Assembly (NCBI RefSeq): GCF_008084905.1
Contig: NZ_VSFC01000042.1
Span: 21,499-85,498, forward strand
Length of the DNA: 64,000 nt
From: Xanthomarina maritima
GTDB lineage: Bacteria > Bacteroidota > Bacteroidia > Flavobacteriales > Flavobacteriaceae
Direction of reading: 5' to 3'
Part shown: positions 8,657-17,645 of the stretch, one piece after another
Layout: the number at the start of each line of letters is the position of its first letter
Numbering within the stretch: position 1 is the first letter of the stretch
Made by a program: the position numbers and the translations under genes
Notes under the pieces: model-generated
Databases searched by the model: none
What the model was told of the DNA's origin: nothing
What the model saw: only the letters and a program-made list of their open reading frames with translations

Positions 8657-9346
8657 ATGAGGTATTTAACCACTATTTTATTTTTCATAATAACTATTCA
8701 ATTCAGTCAATCGCAAACACATGAAATTGGTGTGTTTCTTGGTGGCAGTAATTTTATTGGTGATGTTGGAGCTACAACTTATATAGCCCCTAACCAGCTT
8801 GCCATTGGTGGTATTTATAAATGGAATAGAAGTCCTAGACATTCTTTTCGTTTTTCATTAATATATTCTGAGTTGGTAGGAGACGATTTAGATTCAGACG
8901 ATCCCAGAAGAGAAGAAAGAGGTTATAAGTTCAACAATCATATAGTTGAAGCATCACTTGGTTTAGAATTTACATTTTTTGATTTCGACCTTCATGATGG
9001 AAGAACCAAAGCTACACCATATTTATATTCTGGAATTTCAGCAGCATATCATGACAATTTTTTCTTTTCTAATCAAGGAGTTTATACTTCAGAAGACACA
9101 ACTAGTATAGCTTATGGCATTCCAATGGTACTAGGATTTAAAGCAAAATTTATGGAAAACTTTGTTTTAGCTGTTGAAATAGGTGCTAGATATACTTTTA
9201 GTGATGAACTTGATGGAAGCGCACCAGATTACGATAACGATGCACCATTAGCTTTTGGAAACAAAAATAATAATGATTGGTATGTTTTTACTGGTATGAC
9301 ATTAACTTATACTTTCGGGAAAAAACCTTGTTATTGTGTTTTTTAA
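8657..9346 (+). CDS. DUF6089 family protein (outer-membrane beta-barrel)
   Basis: A 229-residue protein with a signal peptide (cleavage after about residue 20, QFSQSQ-THE). The alternating hydrophobic strands and the C-terminal strand MTLTYTFGKKPCYCVF suggest an outer-membrane beta-barrel. The family is found in Bacteroidota next to uppS and bamA, and its biochemical role is not known. Its stop is directly followed by the uppS ATG with no gap, so translation is probably coupled. The context suggests a link to envelope assembly. Confidence 0.8.
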   Translation: MRYLTTILFFIITIQFSQSQTHEIGVFLGGSNFIGDVGATTYIAPNQLAIGGIYKWNRSPRHSFRFSLIYSELVGDDLDSDDPRREERGYKFNNHIVEASLGLEFTFFDFDLHDGRTKATPYLYSGISAAYHDNFFFSNQGVYTSEDTTSIAYGIPMVLGFKAKFMENFVLAVEIGARYTFSDELDGSAPDYDNDAPLAFGNKNNNDWYVFTGMTLTYTFGKKPCYCVF

Positions 9347-10087
9347 ATGGATTTAAAATCAAAAATAAATACAAGCCAATTACCTAAACATCTTGCGATT
9401 ATCATGGATGGTAATGGTCGTTGGGCAAAACAAAAAGGCTTCATAAGAGCTATAGGTCATGAAAATGGCACAAAATCTGTTAGACAAGTCGTTGAAGGCT
9501 CTGCCGAATTAGGCATAGAAAATTTAACGCTATATGCTTTTTCTACAGAAAACTGGAACAGACCAAAACTTGAAGTACAAACACTTATGAAGCTATTAGT
9601 TACTTCATTAAAAAAAGAAATAAAAACACTTCAAGATAATAACATCAAACTGTTAGCCATAGGAAACTTAAATGAACTTCCTAAAAAAGCTCAACAAGAA
9701 CTAAAAGAAGTTATTGAAAGCACAAAAAACAATAACCGAATGACACTTACGCTAGCATTAAGTTATGGTTCTAGAGAAGAATTAATAAATACAGTTAAAA
9801 AAATAAGCATTAAAGTTAAAAATAATATAATTTCGCCCGAAAATATTGATGAATCGGTTATTAATGAGCATCTTTACACGCGAAATTTACATGATGTAGA
9901 TTTGCTTATTAGAACTAGTGGCGAACAACGTATAAGCAACTTCTTATTATGGCAAATTGCTTATGCAGAATTGTATTTTACAAGTGTGCTTTGGCCAGAT
10001 TTTACAAAGCAGCATTTATATGAAGCAATCATTGAATATCAAAAAAGAGAAAGAAGGTTTGGGAAAACAAGTGAACAAATTAATTAA
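9347..10087 (+). CDS. uppS: isoprenyl transferase (undecaprenyl diphosphate synthase)
   Basis: A cis-prenyltransferase that builds the C55 lipid carrier used for peptidoglycan and O-antigen. It has 246 residues, the usual length. The IMDGNGRWAK motif holds the catalytic aspartate near residue 21, GHENG follows, and the C-terminal RTSGEQRISNFLLWQ and AELYF motifs are intact. It starts immediately after the DUF6089 stop, and its end overlaps the most likely bamA start. Grouping uppS with bamA joins lipid carrier supply to outer-membrane assembly, as in many Gram-negative bacteria. Confidence 0.97.
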   Translation: MDLKSKINTSQLPKHLAIIMDGNGRWAKQKGFIRAIGHENGTKSVRQVVEGSAELGIENLTLYAFSTENWNRPKLEVQTLMKLLVTSLKKEIKTLQDNNIKLLAIGNLNELPKKAQQELKEVIESTKNNNRMTLTLALSYGSREELINTVKKISIKVKNNIISPENIDESVINEHLYTRNLHDVDLLIRTSGEQRISNFLLWQIAYAELYFTSVLWPDFTKQHLYEAIIEYQKRERRFGKTSEQIN

Positions 10088-12710
10088 TAAATTACTATTG
10101 AAAACATATTTACTACCAATTTTTACATTACTATTTTTTGTAAATATTCAATTTACACATGCACAGGACAATACTCAAGATGGCAAAAAATATGTTATTG
10201 GAGGAATTTCGGTGTTAGGAAACACTAGTTTTAGCGAACAAACAATTATTACTTATTCTGGTCTAAGAAAAGGAGAGGAAGTTATTATACCTGGCGACAA
10301 GATTAGTGCAGCCATTAAAAAACTTTGGAATTCTAATCTATTTAATAACATAGAAATGTATGTAAATAGAATTGAAGGAAATGAAGTTTTTCTAGAAATA
10401 AGACTTGAAGATTTACCAGAAATTAACGAAGTTAAAATTAATGGTGTAAAAAAATCTAAAAAGGAAAAGATTATTGAAGAAAACACTTTAAACAAAGGTG
10501 TTAAAGTAACCGAAAACCTATTAACAACTACTAAAAACTACCTTGAAAACAAATATAAGAAAGAAGGGTTTTATAATACTAAAGTTAATATTAATACCAT
10601 TGAGGTAGAAGAAGTTGATACTTTGCAAACATCAACAAGAGCTATGAATATGGTTGTAAATATTGACAAAGGAAAAAAAGTAAAAGTTAAAGAAATTGTA
10701 TTTAATGGTAATACTGTTTTACCAGATAGTAAGCTTAAAAAAGCTATGAAAAATACAAAACAAAAAAATATAACTCACGTCCTTAAACGTTCTAAATATA
10801 TTGAAGCAGATTTTAAAACAGACCTTAATAGTGTTGTAGACAAGTTTAAAGAAAATGGCTTTAGAGATGCTCGAATTATATCTGATAGTTTAGTTGTTAT
10901 AGACCAAAAAAATGTTGCCTTATACATAGATTTAGAAGAAGGTGAATTATACCATTTCGGTAAAATAGATTTTATTGGAAATTCTGTTTATTCAGACGAT
11001 GTTTTAAGAAGAATATTAAGAATAAATCCAGGAGACACTTATAATGGTATTTTACTTGAAAAAAGAATTGCAGATACTGAAAACCCTGAAGCAGTAGATA
11101 TAACTAACTTATATCAAAACAATGGGTATTTATTCTCAACCATTAACACCGTAGAAGTAAGTGCAGAGGGTAATGTTATTGATTTAGAAATAAGAATTTC
11201 AGAAGGAAAACCTGTCTATTTTAATAATGTAACTGTTGTAGGAAACGATGTAACTAATGATCATGTTATTTATAGAGAATTGCATACACGTCCAGGACAA
11301 TTATATAACAAGTCGAATGTTATTAGAACTATTAGAGAGTTAAGTGCTCTTGGTTTTTTTGACCCAGCTCAATTAACAACAGATTTTCCTAATCCTAATC
11401 CAAACGAAGGTACAATTGATTTAGAATACACAGTTGTAGAAACAGGATCTAGCCAAATAGAATTGCAAGGTGGTTATGGTGGAGGTGGTTTTATAGGTAC
11501 ACTTGGATTATCATTTAACAATTTTTCTTTAAAAAACATTCTTAATCCAAAAGCATACAAACCCGTACCGAGAGGAGATGGTCAAAAACTAGCTTTACGA
11601 TTACAAGCAAGTCAATTTTATCAAACTTATAGTTTCTCATTTACAGAACCATGGTTAGGTGGTGAAAAACCTGTACAATTTTCAACTTCTGTTTCTCATA
11701 CAAAACAATTTTTATATGACTCTAGAACTGGTAAAGCTGACAGAGACAAAGCTTTTAATATAACAGGTATTTCTGTTGGTTTAGCAAAACGTTTAAATAT
11801 ACCTGATAACTATTTCACGTTATCTCAAGCTTTAAGTTATCAACATTATAATCTGAAAAATTATAATACTGGTTTATTTACATTTGGCGATGGTTATTCT
11901 AATAATTTAGCTTACACCATTGGATTAAGTAGAAATAGCACTTATAATGATCCTGTTTTCCCTGTTGGTGGCTCAAACTTTAGTGTTAGTGCTAAATTAA
12001 CTTTACCATATTCACTATTTAATGGTGTAGACTATAAAGAATTGAAAGACGAAAGAGAAGATTTAGAATACATTGTCCAAGATCCTGACAATATTTATAC
12101 ACCAGCTGAAAGTAATGAAGCTTATAATGGTATTGCTGAAATTGATCAAGAACGTTTTAATTGGTTAGAGTTTTATAAAGTAAAATTTAAAGCAGAATGG
12201 TATCAAGAAATAGTTAAAAAATTAGTTTTAAAACCTAGTGCTGAATTCGGATTTTTAGGAGCTTATAATCAAGATAGAGGAGATATTCCTTTTGAACGTT
12301 TCTTCTTAGGAGGAGATGGACTAGGATCTTATAGTTTAGATGGAAGAGAATCTATTGCATTGCGTGGTTATCCAAACCAATCTATTCAACCAGTAGATGC
12401 TAATGGTAACCCAACAAACGATGGTGGAACTATTTACAATAAATTCTCATTAGAATTAAGATACCCTATTACCTTAAAACAACAAGCAAAAATATTTGTA
12501 TTAGGTTTTATGGAAGGTGGTATTTCTTTTAACGATTTTAAAGACTATAGTCCTTACGATTTAAAAAGATCAGCTGGTGTAGGATTACGTGTTTTCATGC
12601 CTGCCTTTGGTTTATTAGGAATTGATTTTGGTTATGGATTCGATCCAATTCCTGGTCAATCTAGTCCAAATGGATGGGAAACACATTTTATTATTGGACA
12701 ACAATTTTAA
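10071..12710 (+). CDS. bamA: outer membrane protein assembly factor BamA
   Basis: The central barrel of the BAM machine, which inserts beta-barrel proteins into the outer membrane. I chose the GTG at 10071 (879 residues), which overlaps uppS by 17 bases. A TTG at 10098 would give a tidy signal peptide starting KTYLLPIF and is an alternative. A signal sequence ending FTHAQ is followed by five POTRA repeats (to about residue 450) and then a 16-strand barrel. The loop-6 motif ALRGYPNQ and a C-terminal strand ending in phenylalanine (IIGQQF) are present. The two ompH/skp chaperone genes follow, as expected. Confidence 0.95.
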   Translation: MNKLINKLLLKTYLLPIFTLLFFVNIQFTHAQDNTQDGKKYVIGGISVLGNTSFSEQTIITYSGLRKGEEVIIPGDKISAAIKKLWNSNLFNNIEMYVNRIEGNEVFLEIRLEDLPEINEVKINGVKKSKKEKIIEENTLNKGVKVTENLLTTTKNYLENKYKKEGFYNTKVNINTIEVEEVDTLQTSTRAMNMVVNIDKGKKVKVKEIVFNGNTVLPDSKLKKAMKNTKQKNITHVLKRSKYIEADFKTDLNSVVDKFKENGFRDARIISDSLVVIDQKNVALYIDLEEGELYHFGKIDFIGNSVYSDDVLRRILRINPGDTYNGILLEKRIADTENPEAVDITNLYQNNGYLFSTINTVEVSAEGNVIDLEIRISEGKPVYFNNVTVVGNDVTNDHVIYRELHTRPGQLYNKSNVIRTIRELSALGFFDPAQLTTDFPNPNPNEGTIDLEYTVVETGSSQIELQGGYGGGGFIGTLGLSFNNFSLKNILNPKAYKPVPRGDGQKLALRLQASQFYQTYSFSFTEPWLGGEKPVQFSTSVSHTKQFLYDSRTGKADRDKAFNITGISVGLAKRLNIPDNYFTLSQALSYQHYNLKNYNTGLFTFGDGYSNNLAYTIGLSRNSTYNDPVFPVGGSNFSVSAKLTLPYSLFNGVDYKELKDEREDLEYIVQDPDNIYTPAESNEAYNGIAEIDQERFNWLEFYKVKFKAEWYQEIVKKLVLKPSAEFGFLGAYNQDRGDIPFERFFLGGDGLGSYSLDGRESIALRGYPNQSIQPVDANGNPTNDGGTIYNKFSLELRYPITLKQQAKIFVLGFMEGGISFNDFKDYSPYDLKRSAGVGLRVFMPAFGLLGIDFGYGFDPIPGQSSPNGWETHFIIGQQF

Positions 12711-12783
12711 TTTGGCACGATATTTTCTAATAACTATTTGATTATTTAAATACAGAATTAAAATTTTTAAAGTTAAATTTCGT

Positions 12784-12791
12784 TAATTTTG
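12784..12791 (+). promoter_or_regulatory. possible -7 box before the long ompH gene
   Basis: TAATTTTG fits TAnnTTTG and lies in the 164-base gap between bamA and the ompH gene, 83 bases before the start. No good TTTG is found at the expected distance, so this is weak. Confidence 0.3.
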
Positions 12792-12874
12792 AAAATACTA
12801 ATTCAAAAATTGACAGACATATTAAATAATCAGCTGTCTCTTTTTAGAATTTATAGACCAATAAATTATAAAAT

Positions 12875-13891
12875 ATGAAACAGATGAAAATAAAAGTTCT
12901 TTTTTTACTGGTTATAATATCTATGATTAGTATATCGATTCAAGCACAACGTGGTGTTAGAATTGGATATATTGATACAGAATACATTTTACAAAACGTT
13001 CCAGAATATCAAGAAGCTTCTGCTCAATTAGAAAGTAAAGTTCAAAAATGGAAAACTGAAATAGAAAGTCAATTAAGCGAAATTGAACAAAAACGCAAAG
13101 ATCTAAGCAACGAAAAGGCACTATTAACTAAAGAATTAATTGAAGAGCGTGAAGAAGATATTACTTTCGAAGAGAAAGAAATATTAGATTATCAACAAAA
13201 ACGTTTCGGTCCAAATGGCGATTTAATGATTCAAAAAAGACAATTAATTCAGCCTATTCAGGATCAAATTTTTGCAGCAGTTCAAGACATTGCTGAGAAT
13301 AGAAAATATGATTTTGTATTCGATAAATCAGCAGATGTTGTTATGCTATATTCAGCTGAAAGATTTGATTTTAGCGAAGAAGTTATTAGAAGTATTTCTA
13401 GAAGTGCTAAACGTACTCAAGCAGAATCAAGATCTGAAAGAAAAGCTGCTGAAGATGAAGAGCTTCATCCAGAAATAGATAAAGAACAAGAAGCTAGAGA
13501 GGCAGCAGATGAAGAGAGAAGACAAGAAATACTAGATGAGCGTGAACAAAAACAATTAGAAGCTCAACAAAGAAGAGACAGTATAATTGCAGAAAGAGCT
13601 AGAATAAGAGAAGAAAAATTAAATGCTAGAATGAATGAAAACTCTACGAATGAGCCTGTTTTGGACGAAAATGGAGAGGTAGTCGAAGGAGAACAAAAAA
13701 CAAGAGAAGAAATTTTAGAAGAACGTAGACAACAAAAATTAAAAGATAGAGAACTAAGACAACAAGAATTAGAAGAAAGAAAACAACAAATATTAGAAGA
13801 AAGACAAAGAGCTAAAGAAGAAAGAGAAAATAACGCGCAACAAAACAATAACACAGATGGCACAGAGCCTGATGAAACTGATAACAATTAA
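12875..13891 (+). CDS. OmpH/Skp family periplasmic chaperone, long form
   Basis: A 338-residue protein with a signal peptide (ending IQAQ near residue 25). Residues about 28-170 form an OmpH/Skp domain starting RIGYIDTEYILQNVPEYQ. The part after residue 175 is an unusual, very charged coiled-coil-like extension rich in E, R, K and Q, ending NNTDGTEPDETDNN. Skp proteins hold unfolded outer-membrane proteins in the periplasm and hand them to BAM. The gene sits between bamA and a normal-length ompH. A start three codons downstream (MKIKVLF) is also possible. What the extension does is unknown. Confidence 0.9.
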   Translation: MKQMKIKVLFLLVIISMISISIQAQRGVRIGYIDTEYILQNVPEYQEASAQLESKVQKWKTEIESQLSEIEQKRKDLSNEKALLTKELIEEREEDITFEEKEILDYQQKRFGPNGDLMIQKRQLIQPIQDQIFAAVQDIAENRKYDFVFDKSADVVMLYSAERFDFSEEVIRSISRSAKRTQAESRSERKAAEDEELHPEIDKEQEAREAADEERRQEILDEREQKQLEAQQRRDSIIAERARIREEKLNARMNENSTNEPVLDENGEVVEGEQKTREEILEERRQQKLKDRELRQQELEERKQQILEERQRAKEERENNAQQNNNTDGTEPDETDNN

Positions 13892-13924
13892 AATTTATAA
13901 CACACACATTAATACTATTTAAAA

Positions 13925-14434
13925 ATGAAACATTTTAAGACTTTTTTATTAGCAACAGCTTTATTTATTGCAGCAACAAGCTTTACACAAGCTCAAAGTA
14001 AAGTAGCACATATTAATACTCAAACATTAATACAAGCTATGCCAGAAATGAATACTGCTCAAGCTGAAATGGATAAGCTAGGAAAAACTTACGAAGCAGA
14101 TATTCAAGCTATGGTTACAGAATACCAAAACAAAATGAAACAATATGAAGCTGAAGCTGCATCTAAAACTGACGAGGAAAACCAAAAACGATTAGTTGAA
14201 GTTCAGACTATGCAACAAAACATCCAACAATATCAAAATCAAGCGCAACAAGAAATGCAGAAAAAAGAAATTGATTTATTAAAACCAATTACTGAAAAAG
14301 CTAAAGCTGCAATCTTAAAAGTTGCTAGAGCTCAAGGATTTGATTATGTGCTAGACTCTACTCAAGGTGGTGGTGTTATTATGGCTGATGGTAAAAACTT
14401 ACTTGACGATGTTAAAAAAGATTTAGGTATCTAA
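13925..14434 (+). CDS. OmpH/Skp family periplasmic chaperone
   Basis: A 169-residue protein of standard Skp length. The signal peptide ends TQAQ near residue 24. The mature domain begins KVAHINTQTLIQAMPEM and continues into a glutamine- and glutamate-rich helical hairpin that would form the Skp tentacles. It lies 33 bases after the longer paralogue and is followed by a strong terminator. It probably serves with its neighbour to deliver barrel proteins to the upstream-encoded BamA. Confidence 0.93.
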   Translation: MKHFKTFLLATALFIAATSFTQAQSKVAHINTQTLIQAMPEMNTAQAEMDKLGKTYEADIQAMVTEYQNKMKQYEAEAASKTDEENQKRLVEVQTMQQNIQQYQNQAQQEMQKKEIDLLKPITEKAKAAILKVARAQGFDYVLDSTQGGGVIMADGKNLLDDVKKDLGI

Positions 14435-14458
14435 ATTTTTTAAAAAAATATAACTTTT

Positions 14459-14485
14459 AAAAGCCACTTAAATCAAGTGGCTTTT
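14459..14485 (+). terminator. Rho-independent terminator after ompH
   Basis: A perfect 11-bp stem (14459-14469 with 14475-14485; AAAAGCCACTT), a 5-base loop and a run of T to 14488. It closes the bamA-ompH-ompH unit, 24 bases after the stop. The murI start is only 14 bases further on. Confidence 0.88.
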
Positions 14486-14501
14486 TTTATTTTTGACTGT
14501 A

Positions 14502-15281
14502 ATGAACAAACAACCAATAGGTATATTCGATTCTGGTGTAGGAGGCACATCCATCTGGAAGGAACTAAATCTTTTACTTCCTAAAGAAAACACCATATAT
14601 CTTGCAGATAGCAAGAATGCACCTTATGGAGAAAAAACTAAGGAAGAGATTATAGCATTAAGTAAAAAAAACATCGATTTACTTATAGAAAAGAATTGCA
14701 AACTAATAATAGTTGCATGTAATACAGCTACTACCAATGCTATAAAAATATTAAGAGACAATTATAATCTGCCTATAATTGGTATTGAACCAGCAATAAA
14801 ACCTGCTGCTTTACAAACAAAAACTAAAGCCATAGGAATTCTAGCTACAAAAGGCACACTTTCAAGCGAATTATTTCATAAAACTACAAATGTATTTACT
14901 AATGGAATTAAAGTAGTAGAACAAGTTGGAGAAGGCATAGTACAACTAATAGAATCTGGTAAAATAAATTCAGAAGAGATGTCTTCTCTTTTAAAAATTT
15001 ATATGAAGCCTATGCTAGATACCAATATAGATTATTTGGTTTTAGGATGTACACATTATCCCTATCTAATGCCTCAGCTTCTAGAATTATTACCAAAAAA
15101 CATAAAAATAATTGATTCTGGCGAAGCAGTAGCCAGACAAACGCAAGCAGTTTTAAAACAACATCTCCTTTTAAATAGCGCTACAAGCAAACCTAAAATT
15201 AAATTTTATTCTAATGGAAATCCTGAAGTTTTAGCTTCACTTATTGGAGAAAAGTATTCAGTAGAGTATTTAAACTTTTAG
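14502..15281 (+). CDS. murI: glutamate racemase
   Basis: Makes D-glutamate for peptidoglycan. The start is the ATG at 14502 (MNKQPIGIFDSGVGG), giving 259 residues. The frame could also open at a TTG at 14493, but that lies nearly in the terminator tail. The two catalytic cysteines lie in VACNTATTNA and LGCTHYPYLMPQL, and the DSGVGG substrate loop is intact. It follows the terminator of the ompH unit directly, so it may depend on read-through or on a promoter I cannot see. Confidence 0.96.
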   Translation: MNKQPIGIFDSGVGGTSIWKELNLLLPKENTIYLADSKNAPYGEKTKEEIIALSKKNIDLLIEKNCKLIIVACNTATTNAIKILRDNYNLPIIGIEPAIKPAALQTKTKAIGILATKGTLSSELFHKTTNVFTNGIKVVEQVGEGIVQLIESGKINSEEMSSLLKIYMKPMLDTNIDYLVLGCTHYPYLMPQLLELLPKNIKIIDSGEAVARQTQAVLKQHLLLNSATSKPKIKFYSNGNPEVLASLIGEKYSVEYLNF

Positions 15282-15290
15282 TACTATATT

Positions 15291-15785
15291 TTATTTTCGT
15301 TTAAATTTAAAATCAACTTTCCTATTTTCCCCTTTAATTGTTCCTTCTATCCAAGCAAAAATTGAATCTTTTACTGGATTAGAATAAGAAATTTTTGTAG
15401 GAAAGTCATGATCAGGGTTTTCAAAAGTATATACTTTATTGTCTGTAGGCAACATTTTAAATATTACTGGTCTGTTATCATTTTGATTATACGCTGTAAC
15501 CGTAAATAATACCTCATCCTTATTTTGCTGAACTAATACATGTTCAGCAAAAACAGTATCATTTTCAACTAATGTAAAACTATGCGAAAATAAAGTGCTA
15601 TCATTTAATTTAGACCAATTTTCATAAGATTGAGATTCTTCAGATATATTTGTCCAATTACCAATTAACCACTGCAAATCTTCTATTCTATCATAACTTT
15701 TAAGGGGTTTAACTGGTTGTTTTTCTTCATTTTTACAACCTACAAAAATCCCAAAAGCCAATGTTATTATTATTAATTTTTTCAT
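15291..15785 (-). CDS. DUF6265-like lipoprotein
   Basis: A 164-residue protein with a lipoprotein signal (lipobox FVGC, cysteine 17). The mature part starts with a lysine/glutamate/proline linker and then a domain beginning LQWLIGNWTN and containing ENPDHDFPTKISY, the pattern of the DUF6265 (lipocalin-like) family. Its function is unknown. It is exported and anchored to a membrane. It follows the carbonic anhydrase gene directly (1-base gap), so the two are probably co-transcribed, and it converges on murI. Confidence 0.75.
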   Translation of the reverse strand: MKKLIIITLAFGIFVGCKNEEKQPVKPLKSYDRIEDLQWLIGNWTNISEESQSYENWSKLNDSTLFSHSFTLVENDTVFAEHVLVQQNKDEVLFTVTAYNQNDNRPVIFKMLPTDNKVYTFENPDHDFPTKISYSNPVKDSIFAWIEGTIKGENRKVDFKFKRK

Positions 15786-15786
15786 A

Positions 15787-16305
15787 TTAATCTACTTTAA
15801 ACCAACTAGAATATTTTACATAATTTTCAGCAATTCTATTTATCTCACCAGATATCAATTCCTTACTTATATCTTTCACTTTTCTAGCTGGTACACCAGC
15901 ATATATACTTCCTGCTTCAACTATAGTATTTTGTGTTACAACAGCTCCAGCTGCAATAATACTATTGCTTTCAACAATACAATCGTCCATAACAATACTT
16001 CCCATTCCTATTAACACATTGTTTTTAATAGTACAACCATGTACAATAGCATTATGACCAATTGAAACATTATTTCCAATAGTTGTTGGAGATTTTTGAT
16101 ATGTTGCATGAATAACTGCTCCATCTTGAACGTTGACTTTATTTCCCATTTTAATAAAGTGAACATCACCTCTAATAACAGCATTAAACCAAACACTACA
16201 GTCGTTTCCCATAGTTACTTCTCCAACTATAGTGGCATTTTCTGCTATAAAACAATTGTCTGGAATAATTGGTTCTTTTCCATTTACAGGCATAATTATT
16301 GGCAT
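15787..16305 (-). CDS. gamma carbonic anhydrase family protein
   Basis: A 172-residue left-handed beta-helix protein built of hexapeptide repeats ([LIV]GxxxxI and similar). The histidine pattern HATYQKSPTTIG with SIGHNAIVHGC matches the metal-binding histidines of the gamma-carbonic anhydrase (YrdA/PaaY-like) family. Many members lack proven activity, so hydration of CO2 is possible but not certain. It has no signal peptide and is cytoplasmic. Length is standard. Confidence 0.92.
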   Translation of the reverse strand: MPIIMPVNGKEPIIPDNCFIAENATIVGEVTMGNDCSVWFNAVIRGDVHFIKMGNKVNVQDGAVIHATYQKSPTTIGNNVSIGHNAIVHGCTIKNNVLIGMGSIVMDDCIVESNSIIAAGAVVTQNTIVEAGSIYAGVPARKVKDISKELISGEINRIAENYVKYSSWFKVD

Positions 16306-16352
16306 AACTTAAAATATTAAAATCTATAAAGAATAAAAGTAATGAAAAAATA

Positions 16353-16376
16353 AAAGCCTTGAAATTTCAAGGCTTT
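16353..16376 (-). terminator. Rho-independent terminator after porP/sprF
   Basis: A 24-base perfect palindrome (AAAGCCTTGAAA and its complement, 16353-16364 with 16365-16376), 8 bases after the stop of the PorP/SprF gene, followed on the minus strand by TTATTTTTTC. With no unpaired centre the loop must open some pairs. Confidence 0.75.
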
Positions 16377-16383
16377 ATATCAT

Positions 16384-17394
16384 TTAATTTATTGCAGGAC
16401 AGTTACAATGGTAACGTTCTTTTTTGCAACCAAATTTATAACCTAACGTTATTTGATGAAATCCGCCATTGTTATAAACAACAGAATTTGCTTGATAAGA
16501 ATACGTATAAGCAAACATAAAGTTTTTATAATCTACCCCTAATAAAGGAGTTATATATTGTAACTTTTGACTTGAAACTTCAGTTCCATCTTGAAATTCA
16601 GCTCCATCTAAACTTCTTCTGTATGAAATTCCTCCCCATAAATTACCAAATTCCATTTCTTTATAAGCTTTCGCATTTATATCGATTGATGATTCTTTGG
16701 TTCCATCTTTATAAATAAACAAAGTTGATGGTTCAAAACTCCATTCACTTCCAAATTTCTGAAATACATATCCAGCACTTAATAAAAACTCTCGTGGATT
16801 ATCGTATGCAAAAAGTCCATTTTCATTCGAATTTACACCTTCATTTTTAAGCATATTTTTTACTGTAGCATGAGCGTAAAAATTATATAAGAAATATGAA
16901 AACCCAAAATCTATATTAAAATTAGTAGCACTTTGTTCAATACCAGCAACTATAGGATCAAAAGGTTCGTTTACAAAAGCCGTTTCATCAAGTTTATACT
17001 GTATTGCTCCAATACTCAACCCAAAAGAAAGCATATTTAAATCTACCTCACTTCTTGAAAACATAATATGGTGTGCGTAGGTTAGGTAAAATCCATTATT
17101 AGAATGGTATCCATTTTTATCTGAATATAAGATTGCTCCAATACCAGAATTAGATTCCCCAATTCTACCATTTATACTTGCAGTTAATAAACTAGGTGCA
17201 TCTTCATCTCCAAACCATTGTTGACGTCCAGTTATTCTAATTTTAGCACAATTAGCTGCACCAGCCATAGATGGATGAATTAAATAATAATTATCGGTTA
17301 AATAATCTGAATATATTGGCATTCCTTCTTGAGAATTAGCTGTTAGTGCAAGTAAAAACACACAAGCTAATATATAGAACCGTTTTAATATCAT
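16384..17394 (-). CDS. PorP/SprF family type IX secretion outer membrane protein
   Basis: A 336-residue outer-membrane protein. A signal peptide ends ANSQEG near residue 22, followed by the family opening MPIYSDYLTDNYYLIHPSMAGAANC and a set of beta strands ending ITLGYKFGCKKERYHCNCPAIN. PorP/SprF proteins help type IX-secreted adhesins reach or anchor at the surface. They usually sit next to a large adhesin gene such as sprB, but here the gene stands alone. The tail with several cysteines is characteristic. It is flanked by a terminator. Confidence 0.9.
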   Translation of the reverse strand: MILKRFYILACVFLLALTANSQEGMPIYSDYLTDNYYLIHPSMAGAANCAKIRITGRQQWFGDEDAPSLLTASINGRIGESNSGIGAILYSDKNGYHSNNGFYLTYAHHIMFSRSEVDLNMLSFGLSIGAIQYKLDETAFVNEPFDPIVAGIEQSATNFNIDFGFSYFLYNFYAHATVKNMLKNEGVNSNENGLFAYDNPREFLLSAGYVFQKFGSEWSFEPSTLFIYKDGTKESSIDINAKAYKEMEFGNLWGGISYRRSLDGAEFQDGTEVSSQKLQYITPLLGVDYKNFMFAYTYSYQANSVVYNNGGFHQITLGYKFGCKKERYHCNCPAIN

Positions 17395-17620
17395 AATTTT
17401 AGTTTTCAGGGACTCTATTTAATTTTTTCGAAATATAGGCTAAATATAAAACTTAATTTTTGCAATAAAATTATAAATAGAAACCAAATATATAAAAATT
17501 ACTGTTTCTCAGTCTCTAAACAAAAGTTAAAGACTAACTTTAATAAAGAGATAAAAAAATATTCTCGCTTTTTAAAAAACGAAAAAGCCAAATATATGGA
17601 TTACTAAAGTTATCTTTTAG

Positions 17621-17628
17621 TATTTTTG
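17621..17628 (+). promoter_or_regulatory. -7 box of the nfu gene promoter
   Basis: TATTTTTG fits TAnnTTTG and lies 17 bases before the start of the NifU-family gene. No convincing TTTG is seen at the -33 position. Confidence 0.4.
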
Positions 17629-17645
17629 TCAAAAATTTTATCAAT

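Noticed and set aside
17567..17588. A hairpin (GCTTTTT...AAAAAGC) in the gap before the nfu gene
   Set aside because: The stem is only A/T with one GC pair, and no gene end is near on either strand. It is expected in AT-rich DNA.
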